From NCBI GenBank assembly GCA_023382455.1, contig JAHDVX010000014.1, positions 28,690 through 92,689 on the forward strand: 64,000 nt of DNA, read 5' to 3'. Below, piece by piece: positions 24,699 through 34,043 of this stretch. A program made the translations under genes and the position numbers. The notes under the pieces are model-generated. The model did no database searches and had not been told where the DNA came from. It worked only from the letters and a program-made list of their open reading frames with translations. This DNA comes from Flavobacteriales bacterium. GTDB lineage: Bacteria; Bacteroidota; Bacteroidia; Flavobacteriales_F; PHOS-HE28. Position 1 is the first letter of the stretch; the number at the start of each line of letters is the position of its first letter.

Positions 24699-27512
24699 AT
24701 GCAGATGGATAACCCAAGTAAACCGGCGAAGACAATTTTCCGGACAGCCTCGGCTATGTTTCTCTCAGTTTTGACTTGTGGCATCGCTTATGGCCAATAC
24801 ATCCCACCGGACCGCCTCGGTGGCGAGCATCAGGCCAGCGACGTTCTGCGCCGCAACGACGGACAGGTGTTCGATACGTACGGGCAAGCCAGGCCGGATG
24901 TGAAGGCCTACTTTGAAGGTGCACCCGTTGGCATCTACCTCCGGGACTCCAGCCGCGTCTCCTTCACATACACCATCATGCACCAGGATAGTGCCGCCGC
25001 TGACACAGCTTACCGAGTGGACATGGCCATGGTAGGGAGCAAGTTCATAACACCCAGCCTGTTACTGCCCGCGCCCGGTGTGGCCAATTACTATCGCGCA
25101 CAGCATGCAGTGGAACAGGTACCCGCATATTACCGGGGCATCTACCAGGGCATCAAGAACGGCATTGACCTGCACATGTATGCCTCTTCCAGCGGGCCAC
25201 GCATGGCCATCGTGATTATGCCAGGTGCCGACCCTTCCCATGTGAAACTTGCCTTTACCGGGCAGGATAGTTTGGGCATTGACTGGATGGGGTCCCTGAA
25301 GATGTATGTAAGGGACCATTGGATGGAATTACGACAAGGCACCGCCTACCAACTGGATACCAATGGGACGGTAGTTCCGGTGGGTTGGACCCCGGCTTAC
25401 GCGCATCAGAACGGCACCTCATATGTGGGTTTCACTTTCGGCACCTATGATACCACCCGGCCTCTGGTGGTGCAGATCGGTTATGGGGCCCTGGGTGGAG
25501 GAGGGCTGGATGCCCGGGACATGAACTGGAGCACCTATGTGGGCGGCACCGGTGATGACGAGCTTACCTGTGTGGAGACCGATGAGGACGGCAATGCCTA
25601 TGTCTGCGGCCATTCCTTGGCCTTTGACTTCCCGGTTGATCCAGGTAACTCGCACTATGCCCCGTTCAACCCCAATGCCGCAGGCTACGACAATGCCGTG
25701 GTCATGAAGTTCGACGGGGTTAGCAAACGGGTGGAATGGGCCACCTACTACGGAGGTGCATTAGCCAACCCTGCCAACACCCCATATCACGAGGCTCGTA
25801 CCGAAGCTCGCAAACTGGCCGTGTTCACCGCCAACGACCCTGCGCAGGAACGACAGTATGTTTATGTTACGGGCATGACCAATTGCACGGATTTCCAACC
25901 TTGGGCAGAGGCGAGTTCCATTTTCTCGGGGGCCATTCATGAAGGTTACCTTGGTGGTCGCAGCCGCATGTGGGTAGGGGCCTTTAAGAAGGAAAACGGT
26001 ATACGTGATTGGGCTACCACCCATGGCCAGGGCAGCGGTCAGTACACCAGTCGGGAGGAAGGCTTGGCCATTGCGGTTAATGGTTCCGGCCAGGTCAGTG
26101 TAGGTGGCAGGTTACACCGTACGGTAAACGGTACGACAGTTAATCCGGTCTTTCCGGTGGTGACACCCATCGGGGCATACAACCATAATGGGAATACGGG
26201 CGGTGCCTACGTGGTAACGTTCAACTCGAACGGTACCATCTATTGGTCCACTACCCTTGGGAACTACGACCAAGGAGCCTATACCCAGCTGACCGACCTG
26301 CGCTACGATGCGTCAGGCCGCTACCTGTGGTTCACCGGCATCAGCTCCGGAAGCCAATCAACCCTTGACCTGGTTGCACCCGTGGGTAGTTACTCCAGCC
26401 AATTCGGTACCGCGATGGTCGGGGAGTTCAATATGACAACTGGGCCTAGCCTGAACTATTGCACCCGGTGGGGAGGAGGACCCATTACAGACCCTTCCAC
26501 CATTGCCTATGGGATTGACTTCGACGGCAGCTACATGTGGGTGGTTGGCGGTACTCGTAGGGCCTCGATGGCCATTTTGGATGCCCCCTTGCCGGAAGGC
26601 CCTTCCACCATACACCACAATCTGCTGAACGCCAGCGATCCGGGAAACCCCAGCGACGGCTTTATCCTGAAGTTCGACCCAATGACCCACACGCTCCTCT
26701 ATGGCACCCTGATCGGCGGAAACAAATACGATATGCTTTTGGACGTAGGTCACGATGAGGACTATGTGTACATTACGGGCGAGAGCCGCAGCACCAACGG
26801 CTTTGCCTCGGACCTGCACCCCTTGCGCTATTTCCAACCCATGAACTCCAATGTGAACACCCGGGATGCAGTGGTCTTGGCCATCCGTTCCGGAAGCGCT
26901 CCCCCTGTGATGGTGTGGCGTACCGCCTTTGGCGGCCTGGTCAGCGAACGGGCCTGGGGTATTGCGGGCAGCATGGCGCAACCCAGTGATGTATACCTTG
27001 TGGGTGCCACTGCCTCACAGTTGAACCAGGCTTTTCCATTGCAGGAGTTCAGCACCAGTAGTACCTTGGATTATTATCAGCCCGTGAACTTGATCGGCTC
27101 CGGAGGGGATTGGCCGCTCAATTCCTGGTACGCTTTTGAAAAAGGCCTGAATTTCGAGTCTGGTGGCCTCGGTTTTGCCTCCCCCGAGGCCAGCCTTCAA
27201 GGGCATGATGGCTTTATCGCCTCTTTCGCCGCATACCATCCAGTGGGTGTATCTGAATCGGCTGTACCAATTGACGGCTATGAATTGGTCATTACTCCTT
27301 TGGCGCAAGAAGCTTCATGGTTGATACACTTCCCCTATCCGGGCAGCTGGATATTGGAGGTACATGATGCCAAGGGACGTCTTGTCCGCAGCCAACACGG
27401 CAATGGCACACCCATGGGATTGGATATAAGTACGGAGGCACAGGGGATGTACCTGTTGCGGGCCTTGAATGGTTCGGAACCACCCCGTAGCGCCAAATTA
27501 GTACGACCATGA
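24699..27512 (+). CDS. SBBP/DUF7948-type beta-propeller surface protein with T9SS-like tail
   Basis: 937 residues from ATG 24699, chosen because a signal peptide follows (FRTASAMFLSVLTCGIAYGQ); upstream in-frame codons translate non-coding DNA. Residues about 40-280 match the DUF7948 region that precedes bacterial beta-propellers (RRNDGQVFDTYGQARPDVKA). Propeller repeats of the SBBP type follow, for example WSTYVGGTGDDELTCVETDE, VEWATYYGGAL and LLYGTLIGGNKYDMLLDVGH. The tail (ELVITPLAQEASWLIHFPYP ... AKLVRP) is a divergent sorting domain. It is first in a three-gene unit; its stop overlaps the next ATG by four bases. Confidence 0.85.
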   Translation: MQMDNPSKPAKTIFRTASAMFLSVLTCGIAYGQYIPPDRLGGEHQASDVLRRNDGQVFDTYGQARPDVKAYFEGAPVGIYLRDSSRVSFTYTIMHQDSAAADTAYRVDMAMVGSKFITPSLLLPAPGVANYYRAQHAVEQVPAYYRGIYQGIKNGIDLHMYASSSGPRMAIVIMPGADPSHVKLAFTGQDSLGIDWMGSLKMYVRDHWMELRQGTAYQLDTNGTVVPVGWTPAYAHQNGTSYVGFTFGTYDTTRPLVVQIGYGALGGGGLDARDMNWSTYVGGTGDDELTCVETDEDGNAYVCGHSLAFDFPVDPGNSHYAPFNPNAAGYDNAVVMKFDGVSKRVEWATYYGGALANPANTPYHEARTEARKLAVFTANDPAQERQYVYVTGMTNCTDFQPWAEASSIFSGAIHEGYLGGRSRMWVGAFKKENGIRDWATTHGQGSGQYTSREEGLAIAVNGSGQVSVGGRLHRTVNGTTVNPVFPVVTPIGAYNHNGNTGGAYVVTFNSNGTIYWSTTLGNYDQGAYTQLTDLRYDASGRYLWFTGISSGSQSTLDLVAPVGSYSSQFGTAMVGEFNMTTGPSLNYCTRWGGGPITDPSTIAYGIDFDGSYMWVVGGTRRASMAILDAPLPEGPSTIHHNLLNASDPGNPSDGFILKFDPMTHTLLYGTLIGGNKYDMLLDVGHDEDYVYITGESRSTNGFASDLHPLRYFQPMNSNVNTRDAVVLAIRSGSAPPVMVWRTAFGGLVSERAWGIAGSMAQPSDVYLVGATASQLNQAFPLQEFSTSSTLDYYQPVNLIGSGGDWPLNSWYAFEKGLNFESGGLGFASPEASLQGHDGFIASFAAYHPVGVSESAVPIDGYELVITPLAQEASWLIHFPYPGSWILEVHDAKGRLVRSQHGNGTPMGLDISTEAQGMYLLRALNGSEPPRSAKLVRP

Positions 27513-28966
27513 AGCGTTTCTGCGTAGCATTTGCCACCACGCTAATTAGCGTGGTGGCAAATGCCCAGTACTGGAAGGCGGTGGGCTTGGGCACACTGGG
27601 GCCAACTTCTGTGCAAACCCTTTATGGCGACAGCATCTCGGACCGATTGCTCGCGGGTGGGACTTTCCTTCACATACTGAACGAGAATGATACGGTGCTC
27701 GCATTTGGGCAAGCAGCGTGGAACGGCCAGCGTTGGGACAGCTTGGCAACACGCATTCAGGCCGATGGTGGTGGCGAAGGGGCCCAGCAAACTTTTTGGT
27801 TCCTCCGGTTCCAGAACCAATTGTATGCATGTGGCCATTATGGGTTCTTGAATAATGAAGGCCAAGTGAACCGCAGTCTCGCCCGGTTGAATGAAGGTAC
27901 GTTACACTGGGAAAATTTGGAATGCATAAATCCGAGTATTGGCGGCATGGAAACCTTGGTCCCCAAGGAGCCGCAGGCAACACTGTATGCCACGGGCTAT
28001 ATGGGCAGTATATGCGGCTATCCGGAGAGCTGCGTGTTCCGGTATGACGGTAGCGCTTTCCATGTGTGGGAGCCCTTCAACTTGATCCCCCAAGGATTGA
28101 ATGATGCGTACGTGGGCACCGTCTTCGATTTCCAGGGCAAGACCTACATGAGCTGTAGCCTGCCGGACCCGGTGGACGGAAGCGGCTTTGTGAGTTTCCT
28201 GCGCTGGAACGGCACGGCATGGGAGCATGTGCCGGGGTGGAACACCTTAAGTCCCATTAAAGACATCAGCATCCGCAACGACACCCTCTACGTGGCCGGT
28301 ACCTTCACCTTGGCCGATGGAGGCCCCGGCAACCTCGTGGCAGCGTTCAGCAACGAGCAATGGAGCGACATGGGCGGAGGGCTGTTCTACAACCCGGTGC
28401 CCATGAGCGGCGTGGTCTGGGACTTGGAATGGTTCCACGGAAAGCTCTGGGCTTGCGGTCAATTCGATCAGGCAGCCAACTTGCCGGCCCATAGCATCGC
28501 CCATTGGGACGGCCACCGCTGGTGCGTGCCCCCAGGGGATTTCCGATGGATCTTCAACAGCCAATCCAAGTTGCTGGACATGGCGGTGTGGCGCGACAGT
28601 CTTTACGTGTGCGGCGGCATTCTCACCGTGGATTGGGACACCATGAAGCAAGTGGTGCAATGGATCGGCGGGGATGCCGTGGATGATTGCAGCACCGTGG
28701 GCATCGGGGAAACGACACAACCTGTTCCGGATGGGCACCTGTTGATCACACCACTTCCTGGAGAGGATAGCTGGACAGTCCGGTTCCCACATCCGGGTAC
28801 ATGGAAGTTGGAAGTGTATGATGCCACGGGTCGTTTTGTCAAGCATATCCACACAGAAGGGCAAGCTATAGAGTTCAATCTTGCCAGTGCTGCACCGGGC
28901 ATCTATATTGTGCATACCAAGGATGTACATGGTTCTGCGTGGGTCCGTAAAATTCGAAACCCATGA
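27509..28966 (+). CDS. T9SS-like surface protein, tandem paralogue 1
   Basis: 485 residues with signal peptide MKRFCVAFATTLISVVANA. The body is made of kelch/propeller-like repeats such as GTVFDFQGKTYMSCS, SIRNDTLYVAGTFTLADGGP, WDLEWFHGKLWACGQFDQ and AVWRDSLYVCGG. It shares VQWIGGDAV-DDCSTVGIGET with the following gene. The C terminus (LLITPLPGEDSWTVRFPHPG ... WVRKIRNP) is a sorting-domain-like module without the usual PNP motif. The gene overlaps both neighbours by four bases (ATGA). The signal-peptide codons contain a 38-bp perfect palindrome. Function unknown; surface location is inferred. Confidence 0.85.
   Translation: MKRFCVAFATTLISVVANAQYWKAVGLGTLGPTSVQTLYGDSISDRLLAGGTFLHILNENDTVLAFGQAAWNGQRWDSLATRIQADGGGEGAQQTFWFLRFQNQLYACGHYGFLNNEGQVNRSLARLNEGTLHWENLECINPSIGGMETLVPKEPQATLYATGYMGSICGYPESCVFRYDGSAFHVWEPFNLIPQGLNDAYVGTVFDFQGKTYMSCSLPDPVDGSGFVSFLRWNGTAWEHVPGWNTLSPIKDISIRNDTLYVAGTFTLADGGPGNLVAAFSNEQWSDMGGGLFYNPVPMSGVVWDLEWFHGKLWACGQFDQAANLPAHSIAHWDGHRWCVPPGDFRWIFNSQSKLLDMAVWRDSLYVCGGILTVDWDTMKQVVQWIGGDAVDDCSTVGIGETTQPVPDGHLLITPLPGEDSWTVRFPHPGTWKLEVYDATGRFVKHIHTEGQAIEFNLASAAPGIYIVHTKDVHGSAWVRKIRNP
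27527..27564. repeat. 38-bp perfect palindrome within a signal-peptide coding region
   Basis: Bases 27527-27545 are the exact reverse complement of 27546-27564 with no spacer (centre CTAATTAG). It begins 15 bases after the ATG at 27509-27511 and encodes most of the signal peptide. In RNA it would be a 17-19 bp hairpin just downstream of the start codon. The paralogous gene at 28963 lacks it. Confidence 0.9.
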
Positions 28967-30414
28967 AGCGGTTATTGATGGTTTATTCCGCCGCGCTCCT
29001 TCATACAACGGCAGTGGCCCAGCATTGGTCCAACGTGGGTTTGGGGCCTGCAGGTATTGGGCCAACGCAGGTCAAGTGCCTTTACGGTGACACGGTAATG
29101 GACCGGTTATTGGCCGGAGGGCAGTTCTTCAAGTATAGGAATGACGTGGATACGGTATGGGCATTCAGCCGGGCCCAATGGAATGGTGCTCGATGGGATA
29201 GTTTAGGTTCACGGGTCCAACCCGGTTCTGGAAGCGGGGAAATTGCACCGGAGGTATACTGGTACTTGCGTTATCAAGGCAACCTGTATACCTGTGGTGA
29301 CTTTGGATTTTCGACACCAGGGGGTTACAACAGTAACATAGCCCGATTGGATGCACCGACAATGCAATGGGAGGACTTGGGGTGCCTCAGTACGGTTCCT
29401 AACGGGTTAAGAACACTCGTTCCCAAGGAACCACAAGAAACCTTGTATGCGACAGGCTTTGCCGACATATTGTGCGGCCAGTTTCCGCCTACATGCGTAT
29501 ACAGCTACGACGGCTCCACCTTCGTACGCTGGGCTCCATTCGATCAATTTCCGGAGGTTCCGCTCACCCATGTGACCTACATTTTCGAATTCCGCGGAAA
29601 AACCTATATGGTCGGGGTCTTTCCCGGTCCGGGTGGTCAAGGTGTGGCGAGCTTCCTGCGCTTCAATGGTTCCGTATGGGAACTGGTGCCTGGGTGGAAT
29701 AACCTGATGGCATCCATCTGGGATTATACGATCCGAAACGATACGCTATATGTGGGTGGTGACTTCCTTGAGGTTAATGGCGGCCCGGGCAACCTGGTAG
29801 CCAGCTTTGACGGGGAGCAATGGAATAACCTGGGTGGAGGATTCCGGTGCAACGATTGTTGGTCGGCAGGCTCAGTCAACGCATTGCAATGGTTCAACGG
29901 GGAGCTGTGGGCATGCGGAATGTTCGATCAAGTTCTTGACATCCCAGCGCACGGTATAGCCAAATGGGACGGCCAACGGTGGTGCGTGCTCCCTGGCGGG
30001 TTTCTGCAAGCCTCCCTGGTGGGTTCCCCCCTTTACGACATGACGGTCTGGCGGGACAGCCTATATATGTGCGGACTGTTTGAATCGGTGGATGGTGTGC
30101 CGGCACACCAAATTGTGCAATGGATCGGCGGCGATGCCGTGGAGGATTGCAGCACCGTGGGCATCGGGGAAACAGTACCACCGACCGGCCTTGTGGTATC
30201 CCCGATAGCGGAGCCTGGCAGATGGGCCGTCCATTTCCCCAAGGAGGGGAGCTGGGTGCTGGCTGCGTACGACGCCATAGGGCGCATGGTCGACAGGTGG
30301 CATGTGGTGGGCAGCACCGTGGTCATTGACCTAGGCAACCGGCCACTAGGGCTTTACCTGTTACGGACCGGTACGCCGGAAGGTGCATGGTATTCGGCCA
30401 AAGTGCTGCGCTAA
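28963..30414 (+). CDS. T9SS-like surface protein, tandem paralogue 2
   Basis: 483 residues with signal peptide MKRLLMVYSAALLHTTAVA. It is clearly homologous over its whole length to the gene at 27509: HWSNVGLGPAGIGPTQVKCL, MDRLLAGGQFF, TLVPKEPQETLYATGF, TIRNDTLYVGGDFLEVNGGP and VQWIGGDAVEDCSTVGIGET all have counterparts there. The tail (LVVSPIAEPGRWAVHFPKEG ... WYSAKVLR) is the same divergent sorting-domain type. It is last in the three-gene unit, with a four-base overlap upstream. Tandem duplication followed by divergence is the simplest history. Molecular role unknown. Confidence 0.85.
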   Translation: MKRLLMVYSAALLHTTAVAQHWSNVGLGPAGIGPTQVKCLYGDTVMDRLLAGGQFFKYRNDVDTVWAFSRAQWNGARWDSLGSRVQPGSGSGEIAPEVYWYLRYQGNLYTCGDFGFSTPGGYNSNIARLDAPTMQWEDLGCLSTVPNGLRTLVPKEPQETLYATGFADILCGQFPPTCVYSYDGSTFVRWAPFDQFPEVPLTHVTYIFEFRGKTYMVGVFPGPGGQGVASFLRFNGSVWELVPGWNNLMASIWDYTIRNDTLYVGGDFLEVNGGPGNLVASFDGEQWNNLGGGFRCNDCWSAGSVNALQWFNGELWACGMFDQVLDIPAHGIAKWDGQRWCVLPGGFLQASLVGSPLYDMTVWRDSLYMCGLFESVDGVPAHQIVQWIGGDAVEDCSTVGIGETVPPTGLVVSPIAEPGRWAVHFPKEGSWVLAAYDAIGRMVDRWHVVGSTVVIDLGNRPLGLYLLRTGTPEGAWYSAKVLR

Positions 30415-30491
30415 GGAAGTGCGGGCATGGGTTTCGGATGGACTGGAGGCGAGAACCGGTATCCCTCTCGTGGCCGCGAACTTTGAAGATG

Positions 30492-30522
30492 ATTGCAACG
30501 ATCCACGAAAATCCTATATTTG
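30492..30522 (+). promoter_or_regulatory. rpsU promoter (ATTG-N19-TATATTTG)
   Basis: ATTG at 30492-30495 and TATATTTG at 30515-30522 are separated by 19 bases, matching the Bacteroidota sigma-ABfr promoter form (TTTG, about 19 bases, TAnnTTTG) with one mismatch. The rpsU start codon lies 23 bases downstream. Confidence 0.65.
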
Positions 30523-30545
30523 CGCCCCCAATCGGAAACAGGAAC

Positions 30546-30737
30546 ATGCTGATCATCCCCGTGAAAGAAGGCGAGCCCATCGACAAGGCGCTGAAGAAGT
30601 TCAAGAAGAAGTTCGAGCGCACGGGCACGCTGCGTTCGCTGCGCAAGCGCCAGCATTTCACCAAGCCTTCGGTGGAGCGCCGTGTGGAGCGCCTGCGCGC
30701 CATCTACAAGGCCGAGACCTACGGCGGGGAGCAGTAA
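30546..30737 (+). CDS. rpsU: 30S ribosomal protein S21
   Basis: 63 residues from ATG 30546 (MLIIPVKEGEPIDKALKKF), the standard start for Bacteroidota S21. The basic body KKFKKKFERTGTLRSLRKRQ and the end RLRAIYKAETYGGEQ are typical. S21 binds the 30S platform near the 3' end of 16S rRNA and affects initiation. It has its own promoter just upstream and a strong terminator just downstream, so it is probably monocistronic. Confidence 0.95.
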   Translation: MLIIPVKEGEPIDKALKKFKKKFERTGTLRSLRKRQHFTKPSVERRVERLRAIYKAETYGGEQ

Positions 30738-30776
30738 GCCATCGGCCATGGCCGCGCCCTGAACAGGGTGCGGTTG

Positions 30777-30810
30777 AAAGGCGGACATTCATCAGGATGT
30801 CCGCCTTTTT
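30777..30810 (+). terminator. Intrinsic terminator after rpsU
   Basis: A 12-bp perfect stem (30777-30788 with 30797-30808) has an eight-base loop and runs into a T5 tract. It lies 40 bases after the rpsU stop and just before the xerC-like gene. Confidence 0.85.
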
Positions 30811-30817
30811 GCGTGCT

Positions 30818-30826
30818 TAACTTTCG
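30818..30826 (+). promoter_or_regulatory. Possible -7 element of the xerC-like gene
   Basis: TAACTTTCG ends four bases before the ATG at 30831. If it is used, the mRNA would be leaderless or nearly so. The last G of TAnnTTTG is replaced by C followed by G. Confidence 0.3.
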
Positions 30827-30830
30827 CCGA

Positions 30831-31718
30831 ATGCCGGTGGAACGATTCCTGGAGCACCTGACCTACGAGGTGCGGGCCAGCCCCCTGACGGTGAAGGCGT
30901 ACCAGGGCGACCTGGAGCAATTCACGGCCTTTGTGCGCGAAGCCGTGGGCCTGGACGGCCCTGCGGAGGCCAATGACAAGGCCGTGCGGGCCTGGATGAT
31001 GCACCTGATGGAGGCCGGCACGGGGCCGCGCTCGGTGAACCGCAAGCTCAGCGCCCTGCGGGCATACTACCGCTTTGCGCGCACCGTTGGGGAGGTGGAT
31101 ACGGACCCCACCGCCATGGTCACCCCGCCCAAGACCCCCAAGCGCCTGCCGGAGTTCGTGGCCGAGCACTGCATGGAGGAGCTCTTCGCCCGGGTGCCTT
31201 GGCCCGAAGGCTTCACCGGCTTGCGCGACCGCCTGATGATGGAGCTGCTCTACGGCACCGGCATGCGTCTGGCCGAGCTGATCGGCCTCTCTCCGGGGGA
31301 TGTGGACCAGCGCAAGGGCACCTTGCGCGTGCTGGGCAAGCGCAACAAGGAGCGCATCCTGCCCTTGGCCTTGCCGCTGCGTGACCTTTTGGGCGAGTAC
31401 CTGCCGCAGCGGGAGATGCTTGCGAAAGGGCAGGAGGGGAGCCTGCTGGTGAGGCCGGACGGGAAACCCCTGCCGCGGCGCACCGTACAATCCTTGGTGG
31501 CGCATTACCTTAGTGCGGTAACCACCCAGCATAAACGAAGCCCACACGTCTTGCGACACACTTTCGCCACCCACCTGCTTGAGCACGGCGCCGACCTGAA
31601 CGCCGTAAAGGAGCTGTTGGGCCATGCCAACCTGGCCGCCACGCAGGTCTACACGCACAATACGGTGGACAAGCTCAAGCAGGCCCACCGCCAAGCCCAT
31701 CCACGCGGCGGAGCTTAG
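30831..31718 (+). CDS. xerC: XerC-like tyrosine recombinase
   Basis: 295 residues from ATG 30831 (MPVERFLEHLTYEVRAS); the in-frame extension to 30768 runs through the terminator and was rejected. The N-terminal SAM-like domain covers about residues 1-90. The catalytic set is visible: Arg in LYGTGMRLAELIGLSPGD, His and Arg in HVLRHTFATHLLEHGA, His in LLGHANLAATQVYTH and the Tyr nucleophile in the same stretch. It probably resolves chromosome dimers at dif, as expected for the conserved rpsU-xerC-hpf order in Bacteroidota. The nearby genes are housekeeping, so it is not a phage or integron integrase. Confidence 0.88.
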   Translation: MPVERFLEHLTYEVRASPLTVKAYQGDLEQFTAFVREAVGLDGPAEANDKAVRAWMMHLMEAGTGPRSVNRKLSALRAYYRFARTVGEVDTDPTAMVTPPKTPKRLPEFVAEHCMEELFARVPWPEGFTGLRDRLMMELLYGTGMRLAELIGLSPGDVDQRKGTLRVLGKRNKERILPLALPLRDLLGEYLPQREMLAKGQEGSLLVRPDGKPLPRRTVQSLVAHYLSAVTTQHKRSPHVLRHTFATHLLEHGADLNAVKELLGHANLAATQVYTHNTVDKLKQAHRQAHPRGGA

Positions 31719-31769
31719 TCGCCGCCGCCCCCAACCGTCATCAACGAACCAACCAAACAGGAACGAGCC

Positions 31770-32078
31770 ATGAACGTGAACGTGCATTCCCTCCACTTCG
31801 ACGCCGACATCAAACTGGTCAACTTCATCAAGGAGAAGCTCAACAAACTGACCCTCTTCCATGACAATATCCTGAACGGCGATGTGACCCTGCACGTGGG
31901 GCCGGACGGGGAACGCCCGGAGAACAAGCACGTGGAGATCCGCCTGTCCGTGCCGGGCAATGACCTCTTCGCCAAGCGCAGGGCGGCCAGCTTCGAGGAG
32001 GCGGCCGTGAACACCATCGAGGCCTTGCGGATCCAGGTGGCCAAGGACAAGACCCGCATGCGCGAGGTGCGCGGATAG
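31770..32078 (+). CDS. hpf: Ribosome hibernation promoting factor (HPF/RaiA family)
   Basis: 102 residues, the short form of the family. MNVNVHSLHFDADIKLVNFI, DVTLHVGPDGERPENKHVEI and RRAASFEEAAVNTIEALRIQ fit the beta-alpha fold that binds the decoding centre of idle 30S subunits. The start is preceded by the A/C-rich leader CAACCAAACAGGAACGAGCC. It follows xerC by about 50 bases and is closed by a short terminator hairpin. Confidence 0.9.
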   Translation: MNVNVHSLHFDADIKLVNFIKEKLNKLTLFHDNILNGDVTLHVGPDGERPENKHVEIRLSVPGNDLFAKRRAASFEEAAVNTIEALRIQVAKDKTRMREVRG

Positions 32079-32089
32079 CCCGTAAACAC

Positions 32090-32108
32090 CGGGCTGCGGC
32101 CCGTTTTT
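32090..32108 (+). terminator. Terminator after hpf
   Basis: A five-bp GC stem CGGGC/GCCCG with loop TGCG is followed directly by TTTTT. It lies 11 bases after the hpf stop. Confidence 0.7.
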
Positions 32109-32119
32109 CAACCTTTAAC

Positions 32120-32147
32120 GGCGGCCATGATCAACTTCATGGCCGCC
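32120..32147. repeat. 11-bp hairpin between the hpf terminator and the tRNA promoter
   Basis: GGCGGCCATGA at 32120-32130 pairs exactly with 32137-32147 around a six-base loop. No T-run follows. It may be a second barrier to read-through or a regulatory palindrome for the promoter that begins five bases later. Confidence 0.5.
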
Positions 32148-32151
32148 TGTA

Positions 32152-32182
32152 TTTGGTGGCTTCACCTATTTGTATACATTTG
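32152..32182 (+). promoter_or_regulatory. Promoter of the tRNA-tuf-secE-nusG-rpl operon
   Basis: TTTG at 32152-32155 and TACATTTG at 32175-32182 are separated by exactly 19 bases, a full match to the Bacteroidota -33/-7 consensus. The first tRNA begins at 32250, leaving a leader of about 60 bases. Confidence 0.8.
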
Positions 32183-32193
32183 CAGGCCCAATT

Positions 32194-32213
32194 CCGGGGG
32201 GTATACCTCCCGG
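32194..32213 (+). other. Leader hairpin upstream of the tRNA cluster
   Basis: An eight-bp stem (32194-32201 with 32206-32213, one G-U) has a TATA loop. A T-rich tract (TTCTTTTTCTT) follows at 32230-32240. It may be a processing signal or a weak attenuator. Confidence 0.4.
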
Positions 32214-32249
32214 AGGCGGGTCGGGAACGTTCTTTTTCTTGCTGTACAC

Positions 32250-32322
32250 GCCAATGTAGCTCAGCTGGTAGAGCAGCTGATTTGTAATCAGCCGGTCGGG
32301 GGTTCGAGTCCCTTCATTGGCT
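32250..32322 (+). tRNA. tRNA-Thr (TGT)
   Basis: 73 bases. The acceptor stem GCCAATG pairs with CATTGGC. The D-loop has AGCTCAGCTGGTAGAGC, the anticodon arm is CTGAT-TTGTAAT-CAG with anticodon TGT, and the T-arm holds GGTTCGAGTCC. CCA is not encoded. It is the first gene of the cluster. Confidence 0.95.
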
Positions 32323-32337
32323 CCGTGAAAGGACCAT

Positions 32338-32420
32338 GGGGAGATACCCAAGCGGCCAACGGGGGCAGACTGTAAATCTGCTGTCTTACGACTTCGTAGG
32401 TTCGAATCCTGCTCTCCCCA
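32338..32420 (+). tRNA. tRNA-Tyr (GTA)
   Basis: 83 bases, a class II tRNA with a long variable arm. The acceptor GGGGAGA pairs with TCTCCCC, the anticodon loop ACTGTAAAT gives GTA, and the T-arm holds GGTTCGAATCC. The discriminator A is followed by an encoded CCA (32421-32423). Confidence 0.95.
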
Positions 32421-32468
32421 CCAATACGGAGCCAACACACCGGGTGCCCCCAAGGCATCCGGGTTCAA

Positions 32469-32541
32469 GCGGGAGTAGCTCAGTTGGTAGAGCATCAGCC
32501 TTCCAAGCTGAATGTCGCGGGTTCGAATCTCGTCTCCCGCT
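32469..32541 (+). tRNA. tRNA-Gly (TCC)
   Basis: 73 bases. The acceptor GCGGGAG pairs with CTCCCGC. The anticodon arm CAGCC-TTCCAAG-CTG gives anticodon TCC. The T-arm holds GGTTCGAATCT. CCA is not encoded. Confidence 0.95.
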
Positions 32542-32589
32542 CTACCCCCAAGCCGGGCTTCCACCGGCATGGGGACCAACCGCACAGAG

Positions 32590-32661
<72 letters not shown>

Positions 32662-32769
32662 CCAGGCTCGGATGCCGGCCCAGCCCGCCAGCCGCACATA
32701 GGCACGTACAGCATTGCAAGGAACAGCCCGAACGAACCTGATACGAACAACACCAAACGACCGTCCCAC

Positions 32770-33957
<1,188 letters not shown>

Positions 33958-33971
33958 GACAACCAACCAAC

Positions 33972-34015
33972 GGTCGGCGGGCCGTCCACCGGAAGGTGGA
34001 CGGCCCTTGCCGACC
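33972..34015 (+). other. Large hairpin between tuf and tRNA-Trp
   Basis: GGTCGGC (33972-33978) pairs with GCCGACC at the base, and CCGTCCACC with GGTGGACGG at the top, around a GGAA tetraloop. No T-run follows and co-transcribed genes lie downstream. A processing site or partial terminator is more likely than a full stop. Confidence 0.65.
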
Positions 34016-34043
34016 AAGGGAACGGGCAGTAAAACAGGAACGA

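Noticed and set aside
30831..31718. Phage or integron integrase
   Set aside because: The gene sits in the conserved rpsU-xerC-hpf order with no attachment site or mobile genes nearby.
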